DNA of 64,000 nt, taken from the NCBI GenBank assembly GCA_913778205.1, contig CAJYUW010000051.1, positions 1 to 64,000 on the forward strand, written 5' to 3'. A program made the translations under genes and the position numbers. This document shows, piece after piece, positions 38,078-50,722 of the stretch. Within the stretch, counting starts at the first letter, position 1. Each line of letters begins with the position of its first letter. The notes below the pieces were generated by a model that did no database searches, had not been told where the DNA came from, and saw only the letters and a list, made by a program, of their open reading frames with translations. The DNA comes from an uncultured Curtobacterium sp. GTDB lineage: Bacteria > Actinomycetota > Actinomycetes > Actinomycetales > Microbacteriaceae.

Positions 38078-38332
38078 GGTTGGTCGCACGACATGCCGCT
38101 CACCTTCCCGTACGGCGACACTTCCCGTGACCAACACGAACCACCCACGGCAGGTCCTGCGACCAACCCGGGCCCGGCGGGGCGACCTCCACGCAGGAGC
38201 CGAGGGCATGGCGGGCGGGAGCGTGCGCGGCGGTTGCGAGCCGGTTGGTCGCACGACGTGCCGCTCACGTTCCAGTACGGCGACACTTCCCGCGACCAAC
38301 ACGCACCGCCGACGGCAGGTCGTGCGACCAAC
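38078..38332. repeat. Two 90-bp units bounded by TTGGTCGCA...TGCGACCAA
   Basis: Unit 1 (38078-38167) and unit 2 (38243-38332) are the same length and close to identical: GGTTGGTCGCACGAC(A/G)TGCCG at the start, GTACGGCGACACTTCCCG in the middle, CGACCAAC at the end. The outer 9-10 bases are inverted repeats, so each unit could fold into a long-range hairpin. Related units lie at 46047-46137 and 46232-46319. Confidence 0.85.
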
Positions 38333-38425
38333 TCAGTCAGCCCGGTGCGCGCGACCAGCCTGGCCAGCGCGCCGGATGCCGGCGAGCGCGACGGATGCGA
38401 ACCGACGCGACGGACGCCGCCATGC

Positions 38426-38473
38426 GACGGACGGGAGGCTCGGTGCGGGCTGGCACCGAGCCTCCCGTCCGTC
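38426..38473 (-). terminator. 21-bp hairpin, repeat family copy 3
   Basis: Arms 38426-38446 and 38453-38473 pair perfectly around a six-base loop and carry the core GGACGGGAGGC/GCCTCCCGTCC. It is about 150 bp downstream of pyrD and can terminate either converging transcript. Confidence 0.8.
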
Positions 38474-38482
38474 GGGTGGTCA

Positions 38483-38572
38483 CCGAGGTTCCACGACTTG
38501 CCGCACGCACGTCGTCCGGGTTCCACGGACGGGCGTCCCAGCGCCCGAGGTTCCAGAACCTCGGAACCTCGG
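38483..38572. repeat. GGTTCCA/GAACCTCGG repeat block, copy 1
   Basis: GGTTCCACGACTTGCCGC at 38487 and the dyad CCGAGGTTC-CA-GAACCTCGG (38545-38564), followed by GAACCTCGG again. A similar order (GGTTCCAGGACTCGCCGC, then GAATCTCGGAACCTCGG) is found at 46365-46446. Confidence 0.6.
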
Positions 38573-38619
38573 ACGCCGCCGAGTCCCACGAACGCGCGCG
38601 ATTGCGCACGCCGGACGTG

Positions 38620-39696
38620 TCAGCGTGCGGCGCGGCGGGACCGGCGAAGGCGCAGGTGGTTGATGCGCGCCGCCCAGGTCGGCCCCTCGTAGAGGAACGC
38701 CGTGTAGCCCTGCACGAGCGTCGCGCCCGCCTCGATGCGGTCCTGCACGTCCTGCTCGTTCGTGACCCCGCCGACCGCGATCACGCAGAAGTCCGCGGGC
38801 ACGGCCGACCGGACCCGACGCAGCACCTCGAGCGATCGTGCGGCGAGCGGCGCTCCCGAGAGTCCGCCGGCGCCCATCGCCTCGACGTCGGCCGCGGGCG
38901 TCCGGAGCCCGGACCGCCCGATCGTGGTGTTGTTGGCGATGATCCCGGCGAGGCCGAGGTCGACCGCGAGCCCCGCGATCGCGTCGATCTGCTCGTCGGT
39001 GAGGTCCGGGGCGATCTTCACGAGCACGGGAGTCCGTCCAGCGGCGTCGCGCACGGCGGTGAGCAGCGGGCGCAGCTGGTCGAGCTCCTGCAGGCCGCGG
39101 AGCCCCGGCGTGTTCGGCGAGCTCACGTTCACGGCGAGGTAGTCGGCGAACGGCGCGAGCAGGCGCGTCGACTCCAGGTAGTCGTCGATCGCGTCCGCGA
39201 CGTCGACGACTCGGCTCTTGCCGATGTTGACGCCGATCACCGGGCGGCCGGGGTGCCGACGTGCTCGCTCCAGGCGACGGGACGCCGCCGGAGCACCGTG
39301 GTTGTTGAAGCCCATGCGGTTGATCAGCGCACGGTCCGGGATGAGCCGGAAGAGCCGCGGCTTCTCGTTGCCGGGCTGTGGCTTCGCGGTGATCGTGCCG
39401 ACCTCGACGTGCCCGAAGCCGAGGACCCCGAGCCCCCGGATGCCCTTCGCGTCCTTGTCGAACCCGGCGGCGAGGCCGAACCGCGACGGGAAGTGGATCC
39501 CCATCGTCGTGATGCCGTCGTCAGCGGAGGGGCGCGCCGACCGCTCGACCAGTCGTCCGACGAACGGCACGTGCGGGAGCAACCGGATGACGGCGAACGC
39601 GACGTGGTGCGCCCGCTCCGGGTCCATGTTCGCGAACACGGACCGGAACACGACCTCGTACCCGCCGCGGATGGTCCGCTCGACGCCGGCGCTCAC
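38620..39696 (-). CDS. pyrD: Dihydroorotate dehydrogenase, class 2 (quinone-linked)
   Basis: 358 aa from the GTG at 39696, overlapping the nrdR stop as GTGA. FMN-binding and catalytic segments: [42 protein letters not shown] (class 2 catalytic Ser), [56 protein letters not shown]. The membrane-associating N-terminal helix of class 2 enzymes is present ([21 protein letters not shown]). It oxidises dihydroorotate to orotate in pyrimidine synthesis, passing electrons to menaquinone. Confidence 0.96.
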   Translation of the reverse strand: MSAGVERTIRGGYEVVFRSVFANMDPERAHHVAFAVIRLLPHVPFVGRLVERSARPSADDGITTMGIHFPSRFGLAAGFDKDAKGIRGLGVLGFGHVEVGTITAKPQPGNEKPRLFRLIPDRALINRMGFNNHGAPAASRRLERARRHPGRPVIGVNIGKSRVVDVADAIDDYLESTRLLAPFADYLAVNVSSPNTPGLRGLQELDQLRPLLTAVRDAAGRTPVLVKIAPDLTDEQIDAIAGLAVDLGLAGIIANNTTIGRSGLRTPAADVEAMGAGGLSGAPLAARSLEVLRRVRSAVPADFCVIAVGGVTNEQDVQDRIEAGATLVQGYTAFLYEGPTWAARINHLRLRRSRRAAR

Positions 39697-40172
39697 GCGT
39701 CCGCAGCCTCTGCACGGGTCGCGGCGCGGTGGTCGAGCCGGAGCTGGCCGATCGCGTCCTCGAAGTCGTCGAGCGACTCGAACGCCTGGTAGACGCTCGC
39801 GAAGCGCAGGTAGGCGACCTCGTCGAGCTCGCGGAGGGGCGGGAGGATGGCGAGGCCGATGTCGTTCGCGTCGATCTGGCTCGACCCCGAGGACCGGACC
39901 GTCTCCTCGACGCGCTGCGCCAGGACCGCGAGGTCGCCGTCGGTCACCGGCCGTCCCTGGCAGGCCTTCCGGACGCCGGACACGATCTTGTCGCGGCTGA
40001 ACGGTTCGGTGACGCCGTTGCGCTTCACGACGTTGAGCGAGGCGGTCTCGGTCGTCGAGAAGCGCCGACCGCAGTTCGGGCACTGGCGACGGCGGCGGAT
40101 CGACGTGCCGTCGTCGCTCGTGCGGGAGTCGACGACGCGGGAGTCCGGGTGGCGGCAGAAAGGGCAGAACAT
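39693..40172 (-). CDS. nrdR: Transcriptional repressor NrdR
   Basis: 159 aa. A four-cysteine zinc ribbon (C3, C6, C31, C34) is followed by the ATP-cone domain ([24 protein letters not shown]). NrdR senses ATP/dATP and represses ribonucleotide reductase genes by binding NrdR boxes. It lies between hisD (12 bp upstream) and pyrD (4-bp overlap), a common small cluster in Microbacteriaceae. Confidence 0.96.
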   Translation of the reverse strand: MFCPFCRHPDSRVVDSRTSDDGTSIRRRRQCPNCGRRFSTTETASLNVVKRNGVTEPFSRDKIVSGVRKACQGRPVTDGDLAVLAQRVEETVRSSGSSQIDANDIGLAILPPLRELDEVAYLRFASVYQAFESLDDFEDAIGQLRLDHRAATRAEAADA

Positions 40173-40184
40173 GTCCCGCCCAGG

Positions 40185-41492
40185 CTACCGGTTCGTCCGC
40201 TCCGTCACGGCGGCGGCGTGGCCCGGCAGCTGCTCTTCGGTCGCGAGCGCGACGATGTGCGGAGCGACCTCGGCGAGTGCGTCGGGCGTGTACCGGATGA
40301 TCTGCTGCGGGCGAAGGAAGGTGGACGCGGACAGGCCGGCGCCGAAGCGCGTCTGCCCGCCGGTCGGCAGGACGTGGTTGGACCCGGCGAGGTAGTCGCC
40401 GAGGCTGACGGGCGTGCTCGGCCCGACGAACACGGCACCCGCCGCGTCGATGTCGGCGAGGACGGCGTCGTCGTCCGCGGTCTGCACCTCGAGGTGCTCC
40501 GGCCCGTAGGCGTTGCTCACGGTCGCCGCGTCGGCGAGCGAGTCGACGAGGACGACGGCGGACTGCGGTCCGTCCAGTGCGGCCTGGAGGCGCGTGGCGG
40601 TCCCGAGCGCAGCCACCCGTTCCGGGATGGCCGCCTGCACCGCGTCGGCGAACTGCTCCGACGTGGTCACGAGGACGCTGCCGGCCTGCTCGTCGTGCTC
40701 GGCCTGGCTGACGAGGTCCGCGGCGACGTACCCGGGGTCGGCGGTGTCGTCGGCGATCACCAGGATCTCGGTCGCCCCGGCCTCGGAGTCGATGCCGACG
40801 GTGCCGCGGACGATGCGCTTGGCGGCGGCGACGAAGTTGTTGCCCGGGCCGGTGATGAGGTCGACCGGCTCGAGGCCGATGGCGTCGACGCCGTACGCGA
40901 GCGCGCCGACGGCCCCGGCACCGCCCATCGCGTAGACCTCGTCGATGCCGAGCAGCCCGGCGGCCGCGAGGATCGTCGGGTGGACGTGTCCGCCGTGGTG
41001 CCGCTGCGGGGGCGACACGAGGGCGATCGAGCGCACGCCGGCGACCTGTGCGGGCACGACGTTCATGACGACGCTGGACGGGTAGACGGCCTTGCCGCCG
41101 GGGACGTAGAGGCCCACGCGGCGCATCGGCTGCCAGCGCTGGTGCACCTCTGCCCCGTCGGCGAGCGTGGTGACGGAACCGGCGGGCACCTGGGCGGCGC
41201 TCGCGGCCCGGACCCGGCGGATCGCCTCGTCGAGGGCGGTGCGGAGCTCAGGCGTGAGGCCGGCGACGGCTGCGGCGATCTCGGCAGCGGGCACCCGGAC
41301 GTGCTCGGGCGCTCCCCCGTCGAACCGCTCGGCCTGCTCCCGCAGGGCGGTCTCGCCGTGCTGCCGGACCGCGTCGACGAGCTCGCGGGCGGCGTCGACG
41401 GCGTGCGAGACGTCACCGACGGCGCGGGGCATGAGGCGGAGGAGTTCGGCGCGGCCCGGCAGGCCACCGCGGAGGTCGATTCGCTGCATCAT
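40185..41492 (-). CDS. hisD: Histidinol dehydrogenase
   Basis: 435 aa starting MMQRIDLRGG (the second Met is also possible). Characteristic segments are VGLYVPGGKAVYPSSVVMNVVPAQVAGV, GGAGAVGALAYG, ITGPGNNFVAAAKR, SEAGATEILVIADDTADP, LVSQAEHD (catalytic Glu/His) and SNHVLPTGGQTRFGAGLS. It is a zinc enzyme that catalyses the last two NAD-dependent steps of histidine synthesis. Here it is followed by nrdR rather than by other his genes. Confidence 0.97.
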   Translation of the reverse strand: MMQRIDLRGGLPGRAELLRLMPRAVGDVSHAVDAARELVDAVRQHGETALREQAERFDGGAPEHVRVPAAEIAAAVAGLTPELRTALDEAIRRVRAASAAQVPAGSVTTLADGAEVHQRWQPMRRVGLYVPGGKAVYPSSVVMNVVPAQVAGVRSIALVSPPQRHHGGHVHPTILAAAGLLGIDEVYAMGGAGAVGALAYGVDAIGLEPVDLITGPGNNFVAAAKRIVRGTVGIDSEAGATEILVIADDTADPGYVAADLVSQAEHDEQAGSVLVTTSEQFADAVQAAIPERVAALGTATRLQAALDGPQSAVVLVDSLADAATVSNAYGPEHLEVQTADDDAVLADIDAAGAVFVGPSTPVSLGDYLAGSNHVLPTGGQTRFGAGLSASTFLRPQQIIRYTPDALAEVAPHIVALATEEQLPGHAAAVTERTNR

Positions 41493-41567
41493 CAGGGCAC
41501 CAAGCCTAGCGAGGACCGCTGACGGCCTCCTGTCGGACGCGGGCGGGCCTCCCGTCCGGTGGCCGTG

Positions 41568-42365
41568 TCACGTCAGCGCCTCGACCACGGGCCGGTGGTG
41601 CGCGACGGCGGCGGCGTCCCACGCCCCGAGCAGCCGGAGTGTGGCGACGCGGAAGGTGAGCGCACGGACGAGGAGCTGCGACCACGCGGCCGTCCCCCGG
41701 CCGAGGGCGGCGGCACGTCCGACCGGGACGCCGTGCCAGCAGACCGCGTCGACGACCGCGATGGCCTCCCCGAGACCGGCGGGCCGCCAGTACGGCGGCC
41801 AGTCGATGATCGTGGGCGGGGCACCGTCAGCGAACAGCACGTTGCCGAGGAGGTCCCCGTGGACGACGTGCCGGGGCAGGTCGACGGGGCGGAAGGCGCC
41901 GGCGAGGCGGTGGAGCACCGGATCCTCCGGGAGGCGTTCCTCACCCCAGGCCATCCGGTCGGCACGTGACCAGGCATCGGTGGGACGGTCCCGCGAACCG
42001 TCCCGGAGGAACGTCGGCCGACCGATGTGCGCCACCGCCCGGTGGAACGCCACGCCCGCAGCGAGCACGTCCTCGATGCGGGTCGGTTCGGCGCGGGCGT
42101 CGAGGTGTTCCCAGGCCTCCCACTGCCCGGAGCGCCAGCTCCCGTCGGTCGTCGCGACCGGACTGGGCGTGCGGAAGCCCGGGTCGGGCGCGAGCCCGAC
42201 GAGGACGTCGGCACGCCAGTCGGTCACCGCGGCGCCGTCGTGCGGCCGCAGGACGATCGCGCCGGCACGCCAGGTGCGCCCTCGTCCGCCGGGCAGGCGG
42301 ACCGGTTCGTGGTCGACCACCCCGAACGCGCGCAGCGTGGCGGCGTCGGGGTGGTCGGCGGGCAC
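41568..42365 (-). CDS. APH-like kinase-fold protein (TIGR02569-type)
   Basis: 265 aa from the GTG at 42365, 2 bp after the dnaE stop, so translation is probably coupled. The aminoglycoside-phosphotransferase/kinase fold is indicated by LPRHVVHGDLLGNVLFADGAPPTIIDWPPYWRP, with catalytic loop HGDLLGN and metal-binding IIDW. N-terminal RAGAIVLRPHD and WRSGQWEAWEHL resemble the actinobacterial TIGR02569 family of unknown function. It is not evidence of antibiotic resistance. The D of the DFG-like motif is kept (IIDW). Confidence 0.8.
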   Translation of the reverse strand: MPADHPDAATLRAFGVVDHEPVRLPGGRGRTWRAGAIVLRPHDGAAVTDWRADVLVGLAPDPGFRTPSPVATTDGSWRSGQWEAWEHLDARAEPTRIEDVLAAGVAFHRAVAHIGRPTFLRDGSRDRPTDAWSRADRMAWGEERLPEDPVLHRLAGAFRPVDLPRHVVHGDLLGNVLFADGAPPTIIDWPPYWRPAGLGEAIAVVDAVCWHGVPVGRAAALGRGTAAWSQLLVRALTFRVATLRLLGAWDAAAVAHHRPVVEALT

Positions 42366-42367
42366 GA

Positions 42368-45901
<3,534 letters not shown>

Positions 45902-46046
45902 GGAACCTCCGGTTCGCTGGTCTGCGGCAGGGTCCGACCAGCGTAACCGGCGCCACCCACATTCCCGGGCGTGGCGGCCGGGGTTCGTCGGTGTGGCCGA
46001 CCGGGGGGGGCTCGCGAGACGGCCCGCGTGCGGTCGGCCTGCCCCC

Positions 46047-46319
46047 GGTTGGTCGCACGACATGCCGCGCGCGGGTCAGCGAGGTCGCACAAGAGGTCGC
46101 CTGCGCGCCCCGCGAGCGACACATCCTGCGACCAACCCGCTGACGCGACCCCCTGCCGGACGGGAGGCGCGGGTCGACCCCGCCCCGCGCCTCCCGTCCC
46201 GTGCCTCCCGTCCGGCGGCGCTCGCCTGCGCGTGGTCGCACGACATGCCGCGTGCGGGTCAGCGCGGTCGCACAAGAGGTCGCCTGCGCGCCCCGCGAGC
46301 GACACCTTCTGCGACCAGC
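46047..46319. repeat. Two units of the TTGGTCGCA repeat family, variant form
   Basis: Unit 3 (46047-46137) and unit 4 (46232-46319) share GTCGCACGACATGCCGCG, GGTCGCACAAGAGGTCGCCT and CGCGCCCCGCGAGCGACAC, and end TGCGACCA. Outer bases match the units at 38078-38332, but the internal sequence is a different variant. The hairpin element separates the two copies. Confidence 0.85.
46158..46215 (-). terminator. Hairpin with duplicated right arm, repeat family copy 4
   Basis: Left arm 46158-46173 (GGACGGGAGGCGCGGG) pairs with 46184-46199. A second right arm, GCCTCCCGTCCGG at 46203-46215, could pair instead. This gives two alternative hairpins with the family core. It lies about 310 bp past the rluD-like stop. 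Confidence 0.7.
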
Positions 46320-46364
46320 GGGCCGACGCGACCCCACGCTGGCGTGACATCCCGGGCCGGCCCC

Positions 46365-46446
46365 GGTTCCAGGACTCGCCGCGTGCGGGTGAGGCTCCAT
46401 GTACGGGCCGATCTCGCGTCGAGATGCCGGAATCTCGGAACCTCGG
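46365..46446. repeat. GGTTCCA/GAACCTCGG repeat block, copy 2
   Basis: GGTTCCAGGACTCGCCGC near 46365 and GAATCTCGGAACCTCGG ending at 46446 match the block at 38483-38572 in order and strand. In both loci it is the repeat nearest the stop codon of the flanking minus-strand gene. Confidence 0.55.
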
Positions 46447-46522
46447 GGCACGACCTCGGGACGCAACCCGGGACGGGGCGGGCGAGCGAGGGCGGGGGCG
46501 CGCGGGAGCGACGCCCCGCGCC

Positions 46523-47446
46523 CTACGCGGCGCGGATGCGGTCGAGCGCCTGCTGCAGGTCGTCCGGGTACGACGCCTCGAACTCCACCCAGGAGCCCGT
46601 CCGCGGATGCTCGAACCCGAGCCGCACGGCGTCGAGCCACTGCCGGGTCAGCCCGAGCTCGTTCGCGAGCACCGGGTCCGCGCCGTACATCGTGTCGCCG
46701 ACGAGGGGGTGCCGCGTCGCCGCCATGTGCACCCGGATCTGGTGGGTTCGACCGGTCTCGAGGTGCACCTCGAGCAGGGTCGCGGACCGGAACGCCTCGA
46801 GGGTCTCGTAGTGGGTGACGCTCGGCTTGCCGTCCGCCGTCACCGCGAACTTCCAGTCGCTCGACGGGTGCCGGCCGATGGGCGCGTCGATGGTGCCGGA
46901 CGTCGGGTCCGGGTGCCCCTGCGCGAGTGCGTGGTAGACCTTGTCGACCGTCCGCTCCTTGAACGCCCGCTTGAGGTGCGTGTACGCGAGCTCGGTCTTG
47001 GCGACCACCATGAGCCCGGAGGTGCCGACGTCGAGCCGGTGCACGATGCCGGCACGCTCGGCGGCGCCGGACGTCGCGATCGTGAAGCCGGCGGCGGCGA
47101 GGCCACCGGGCACCGTCGGGCCGTCCCACCCGGGCGAGGGGTGGGCTGCGACGCCGATCGGCTTGTCGACGACGACGATGTCCTCGTCGTCGTGCACGAT
47201 CGTCATCCCCGGCACCTCGACGGGGACGATCCGCGGCGCCTCCTTCGGCGTCCACTCGACCTGGAGCCACGCGTCCGCGTGCAGCCGGTCGGACTTGTCG
47301 ACGGTGACGCCGTCGACGGTCACACCACCGGCGGCGACGACCTCGGCCGCGAACGACCGGCTGAACCCGAGCAGCTTCGCGATGGCGGCGTCGACACGCT
47401 CACCGGCGAGCCCGTCCGGGACGGGCAGCGAACGGCTCTCGCTCAC
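46523..47446 (-). CDS. rluD: RluA-family 23S rRNA pseudouridine synthase (RluD-like)
   Basis: 307 aa. An N-terminal S4 RNA-binding domain ([32 protein letters not shown]) precedes the catalytic domain. The active site is [16 protein letters not shown] with Asp139, and [12 protein letters not shown] follows. It converts uridines in 23S rRNA (RluD type: helix 69) to pseudouridine. The start overlaps the lspA stop by 4 nt, the usual lspA-rluD pairing. The exact RluA/C/D subtype cannot be fixed here. Confidence 0.9.
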   Translation of the reverse strand: MSESRSLPVPDGLAGERVDAAIAKLLGFSRSFAAEVVAAGGVTVDGVTVDKSDRLHADAWLQVEWTPKEAPRIVPVEVPGMTIVHDDEDIVVVDKPIGVAAHPSPGWDGPTVPGGLAAAGFTIATSGAAERAGIVHRLDVGTSGLMVVAKTELAYTHLKRAFKERTVDKVYHALAQGHPDPTSGTIDAPIGRHPSSDWKFAVTADGKPSVTHYETLEAFRSATLLEVHLETGRTHQIRVHMAATRHPLVGDTMYGADPVLANELGLTRQWLDAVRLGFEHPRTGSWVEFEASYPDDLQQALDRIRAA

Positions 47447-48105
47447 GTCGCGTCGTGCCCGAGGGAGTCCCGCCCGTCACGCGGCGCGCGCGGGTCGTCG
47501 ACGAGCTGCCGGGAGGCACGGCTCGCGTCCGCATCGGAGTCTCCGGCCGACGCGGCCGACTCCTCGGCACGCCGCTGCTGCTTCGCGGACGGCGTGCGGG
47601 TCCCGTCGAGGTTCACCCCGAGGATGACCAGCAGGACGAAGACCACCATGCTCACGCAGATGAAGGAGTCGGCGATGTTGTAGATCGCGGGCATCATCCA
47701 CGGGGTCGAGATGAAGTCCACCACGTGACCGCGCCCGAAGCCCGGCTCACGGAAGAGCCGGTCGAGCAGGTTCCCGAGCGCGCCGCCGAGCAGCATGCCG
47801 AGCACGATCGCCCACCACATCGACCGGATGCGCCGGGCGAACACGATGATGGCGACGACGACGGCTGCCGAGACGATCGAGAACACCCAGGTCATGTTCA
47901 CCGCGAAGGAGAACGCCGCCCCGGGGTTCCGGACGTAGAAGAGCTGCAGTGCGTCCCCGAGGACGGCCACCGGTCGCCCGTACGGGAGGTTGGCGACGAC
48001 GAGTGCCTTGACCGACTGGTCGAGCGCCACGACGACGACAGCGGCGAAGGCCAGTGCCGCGATCGCGCGGACACTGACCTTCGCTCGTGGTGCTGGTCGT
48101 GACAA
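47443..48105 (-). CDS. lspA: Lipoprotein signal peptidase
   Basis: 220 aa from a TTG at 48105; no ATG or GTG precedes the first helix in frame. It has four membrane helices. The aspartyl-protease pair is D115 in GNLLDRLF and D146 in YNIADSFI, with the conserved FVR(N)PGAAFS. It removes signal peptides from prolipoproteins such as CtaC and the OpuC-like receptor in this window. The C-terminal 50 residues are a polar Asp/Ser/Arg-rich cytoplasmic tail. Confidence 0.95.
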   Translation of the reverse strand: MSRPAPRAKVSVRAIAALAFAAVVVVALDQSVKALVVANLPYGRPVAVLGDALQLFYVRNPGAAFSFAVNMTWVFSIVSAAVVVAIIVFARRIRSMWWAIVLGMLLGGALGNLLDRLFREPGFGRGHVVDFISTPWMMPAIYNIADSFICVSMVVFVLLVILGVNLDGTRTPSAKQQRRAEESAASAGDSDADASRASRQLVDDPRAPRDGRDSLGHDAT

Positions 48106-48107
48106 CG

Positions 48108-48797
48108 TCAGTTGCCGACGCCCGACGCAGAGGCCGGGGCGAGCCCGGACTGCTCGGTGCCACCAGAGGTCTCGAGCTCGCTGAGCTGCCCCTGGATGTA
48201 GCTCTTCAGCTGGGCGCGGTAGTCGCGCTCGAACGTGCGGAGCTCGTCGATCTTGCCCTCGAGCTGGCGCTGCTCCTGCTCGAGCACTGCGACACGCTGA
48301 CGGTTGGTGTTCTCGGTGTCGGCGATGATCTGCCGCTGCTTGGCCTCGGCGTCGGAGACGAGGCGTGCGGCCTGCGCGGTGCCCTCGGCGATGAGCGCGT
48401 CACGCTTCTCGATGCCCTCGCGGACGTGCTCCTCGTGGAGACGACGTGCGAGCGTGAGGAGGTTGGTCGTGCCCTCGGTGTCCTCGTCGGGCGAGACGGT
48501 GGACGCAGCGGGAGCGGCGGCGGCGACCGGCGCGGGCTCCGGAGCGGCGGCGACGGGCGCCGGCTCGGGCTCGGCGACCGGCTCGGGCTGCTCGGCGACC
48601 GGCTCGGTCGCGGCCGGCTTCGGCGCCGACTCGGCGGCCTGCAGGCGCTGACGCAGCTCGTCGTTCTCCGCGGTCAGGCGGCGGAGCTCGACCACGACCT
48701 CGTCGAGGAAGTCGTCGACCTCGTCCTGGTCGTAGCCCTCGCGGAACTTCGTCGGCTGGAACCGCTTGTTGACTACGTCTTCCGGCGTCAAAGCCAT
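48108..48797 (-). CDS. divIVA: DivIVA/Wag31-type polar growth and division protein
   Basis: 229 aa. I chose the ATG at 48797 because GAGG stands 8 bases upstream; a GTG three codons earlier overlaps that site. The N-terminal DivIVA domain (LTPEDVVNKRFQPTKFREGYDQDEVDDFLDEV) binds curved membrane. An Ala/Pro/Glu linker made of EPAPVAA-like repeats (about 65-110) follows, then a C-terminal coiled coil. In actinobacteria it recruits the elongation machinery to poles. It ends the division gene cluster before lspA. Confidence 0.95.
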   Translation of the reverse strand: MALTPEDVVNKRFQPTKFREGYDQDEVDDFLDEVVVELRRLTAENDELRQRLQAAESAPKPAATEPVAEQPEPVAEPEPAPVAAAPEPAPVAAAAPAASTVSPDEDTEGTTNLLTLARRLHEEHVREGIEKRDALIAEGTAQAARLVSDAEAKQRQIIADTENTNRQRVAVLEQEQRQLEGKIDELRTFERDYRAQLKSYIQGQLSELETSGGTEQSGLAPASASGVGN

Positions 48798-48975
48798 TGC
48801 CGTCACCTCAATAGAACTGCTGAACGTGTGGAACCACGATCGGTGCGACCGAATCTACCAGTCACACCGGGTGGTGCGGATGCCGCGCCGGAGCGAGCAT
48901 CGATCCCGACCACCGTACACCGACGGGGGTGCGGAACCGACACCGCGCCTGGCGTGGCGCGTGTCGCGGCTGCGA

Positions 48976-49275
48976 TCAGGCCGTGGCCGAGATGAGCAGC
49001 CCGACGATGAACCGGAGGATGATCGCCACGAGCAGCACGATCGTCCAGCCGAAGTCGAGGGCGACCGGTCCCATCCGCATGGGCGGGAGGAGTCGGCGCA
49101 CGAACCGGATCGGCGGGTCCGTGACCGTGTAGACCACGTCCGCGACCACGAGCAGTCCGCCACGGGGGCGCCACTGGCGGTTGAAGGTCTGCACGAGGTC
49201 CAGGGCGAACCGGCCCCAGAGCACGATGATGTACAGGAGGAGTGCGTAGAACAGGACCAGGAGGATCGCGGTCAC
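48976..49275 (-). CDS. YggT-family membrane protein
   Basis: 99 aa from the GTG at 49275. Two hydrophobic helices (LLVLFYALLLYIIVLWGRF; GWTIVLLVAIILRFIVGLL) surround the conserved VYTVTDPPIRFVRRLLPPMRMGPVALDF. YggT proteins sit next to sepF and divIVA in Gram-positive bacteria and are linked to cell-division or osmotic fitness; the biochemical role is unknown. Confidence 0.93.
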   Translation of the reverse strand: MTAILLVLFYALLLYIIVLWGRFALDLVQTFNRQWRPRGGLLVVADVVYTVTDPPIRFVRRLLPPMRMGPVALDFGWTIVLLVAIILRFIVGLLISATA

Positions 49276-49391
49276 GGTGGGGCTCGCTCGTCTCGGGTGG
49301 CTGCTTCCCGGACCGGTCGGTCAGGGACGGACGGCCACGGGCGGGTGGGCCGGCCGGTCAGCGCAGGCGGTGAGCGCGCGCCGGGTCCGGC

Positions 49392-49946
49392 TCAGGACTG
49401 GGCGAAGAAGTTCGCCTCGATGTCGGACTCTACCTCAGGCGCCTCACCGCTCACTGCGACGTGGGCGGGAGAGAGCAGGAAGACCTTGTTCGTGACGCGC
49501 TCGATCTTGCCGTACAGGCCGAGCGAGAGACCCGAGGCGAAGTCGATCATCCGACGGGCGTCGCCCTCGGTCATCTGCGTGAGGTTGATGATCACCGGGA
49601 TGCCGTCGCGGAAGCTCTCGGCGATGGACTGCGCGTCCTTGTACTCACGGGGGTGGACGGTGAGGATCTCGTTCATTTCCTGGACCGGGGTCGCCTTCTG
49701 TGCGGTCGTGTGCGAGCGGCGGAGCGGGGTGACCTGTGCACCGCGCTGCGAGGTGTGCGCCTTGGGCTCGGGGGCCGGGGTCGTCGCGGGTGCCGCCGCG
49801 ACCGGGGCCTCCTGGGCAGCCGGTGCGGGAGCCGCGGCCGGAGCCGCCTGGGTCCGCGCCGGGGCGGCCTGCTGCTCGTCCTCGTACTCGAGTTCCTCGT
49901 CGGCGAGGCCGAGGTAGACCATCGTCTTCTTCAGCGGACCAGCCAT
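49392..49946 (-). CDS. sepF: Cell division protein SepF
   Basis: 184 aa. The N-terminal amphipathic membrane helix ([20 protein letters not shown]) is followed by an Ala/Pro/Gln-rich linker and the SepF core: [66 protein letters not shown]. SepF anchors FtsZ to the membrane; actinobacteria lack FtsA, so it is the main tether. It lies 43 bp downstream of yggS. Confidence 0.96.
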   Translation of the reverse strand: MAGPLKKTMVYLGLADEELEYEDEQQAAPARTQAAPAAAPAPAAQEAPVAAAPATTPAPEPKAHTSQRGAQVTPLRRSHTTAQKATPVQEMNEILTVHPREYKDAQSIAESFRDGIPVIINLTQMTEGDARRMIDFASGLSLGLYGKIERVTNKVFLLSPAHVAVSGEAPEVESDIEANFFAQS

Positions 49947-49989
49947 GGTTCCTCCCGGGTTCGTGCTCGTGGATGCCCTGCTGTCGAGG

Positions 49990-50715
49990 CTACGGTGCGT
50001 CCGGGCGTTTCCCCGTGATTGCGGTCCCGATCCGGAGGTGTGTCGCGCCCTCGGCGATGGCCTCCGCGTAGTCGCCGCTCATCCCCGCGCTGATGTCCGT
50101 CGCGCCGGGCTCGAGCGACACCACACGCTCGGAGATCCCGCGCAGCCGGGCGAACGCGCGCCGGGGTTCCTCGTCGAGCGGTGCGACCGCCATGACCCCG
50201 CGGAGCCGGATGGTCCCGGTCCGGAGGACCCGCTCGACCACGGCCTCGACGTCGTCCTCGGGCACGCCGCCGCGGCCCGGGTCGTCGGTGAGGTTCACCT
50301 GGACGAACCCGTCGACCACGGGCGGCTCGGGCTCGAGCTCGGTCGGTGCGAACGCATCGATCACCGAGGTGCGGTCGAGCGACTGCACGACGTGCGCGTA
50401 GCGGCGGACCTGCCGTGCCTTCTTCGACTGCAGCTGCCCGACGAAGTGCCAGGTGAGCGGCAGGTCGGCCAGCTCGGCGGCCTTCGCCTGCGCCTCCTGG
50501 TGGCGGTTCTCCCCCACGTCGGTGACACCGAGCGCGGCGAGTTCGCGGACGAGCGACGCCGGGTGGAACTTGGTCACGACGACGAGCGTCAGCTCGTCGG
50601 GGCTGCGCCCCGCGACCCGCGCCGCGTCCGCGATGCCCGCCCTGACGGACGCGAGTCGCGCCTCCAGTCCGTCGTCGTGGGACGAGGCGGACGGGAGGCG
50701 CGACTCACCTGCCAT
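49990..50715 (-). CDS. YggS/PLPBP-type pyridoxal phosphate homeostasis protein
   Basis: 241 aa. TIM-barrel PLP-binding fold with the cofactor Lys49 in [41 protein letters not shown] and the phosphate-binding [26 protein letters not shown]. It buffers PLP and affects amino-acid metabolism. It is a steady member of the ftsZ-sepF neighbourhood. The segment coding for RLPSAS near the N terminus includes a half-copy of the GGACGGGAGGC element at about 50690-50700, curiously inside coding sequence. Confidence 0.94.
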   Translation of the reverse strand: MAGESRLPSASSHDDGLEARLASVRAGIADAARVAGRSPDELTLVVVTKFHPASLVRELAALGVTDVGENRHQEAQAKAAELADLPLTWHFVGQLQSKKARQVRRYAHVVQSLDRTSVIDAFAPTELEPEPPVVDGFVQVNLTDDPGRGGVPEDDVEAVVERVLRTGTIRLRGVMAVAPLDEEPRRAFARLRGISERVVSLEPGATDISAGMSGDYAEAIAEGATHLRIGTAITGKRPDAP

Positions 50716-50722
50716 GGTCGGC

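Larger units (their letters stand above)
37980..38619. other. Repeat-filled intergenic region between the DUF3043 gene and pyrD
   Basis: 640 bp between convergent genes. It contains two TTGGTCGCA-type units (38078-38167, 38243-38332), a GGACGGGAGGC hairpin (38426-38473) and a GGTTCCA/GAACCTCGG block (38483-38572). No gene is supported. The same three elements recur at 45902-46522. Confidence 0.8.
45902..46522. other. Repeat-filled intergenic region between dnaE and the rluD-like gene
   Basis: 620 bp holding two TTGGTCGCA-type units (46047-46137, 46232-46319), a GGACGGGAGGC hairpin with duplicated right arm (46158-46215) and a GGTTCCA/GAACCTCGG block (46365-46446). The dnaE promoter must lie near 45910-46045. 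No gene is supported. Confidence 0.8.

Noticed and set aside
38078-38332. Repeat units considered as a CRISPR array
   Set aside because: Only two 90-bp copies, with inverted ends and no short regular repeat-spacer pattern; no cas gene in the window.
41568-42365. APH-like gene as an aminoglycoside-resistance determinant
   Set aside because: It belongs to the conserved dnaE neighbourhood and a family of unknown function; kinase fold alone does not show resistance.
45902-46063. Extending dnaE upstream to an ATG at 46063
   Set aside because: The extension reads through a TTGGTCGCA repeat unit; the GTG at 45901 has a GGAGG site and directly precedes the PHP domain.
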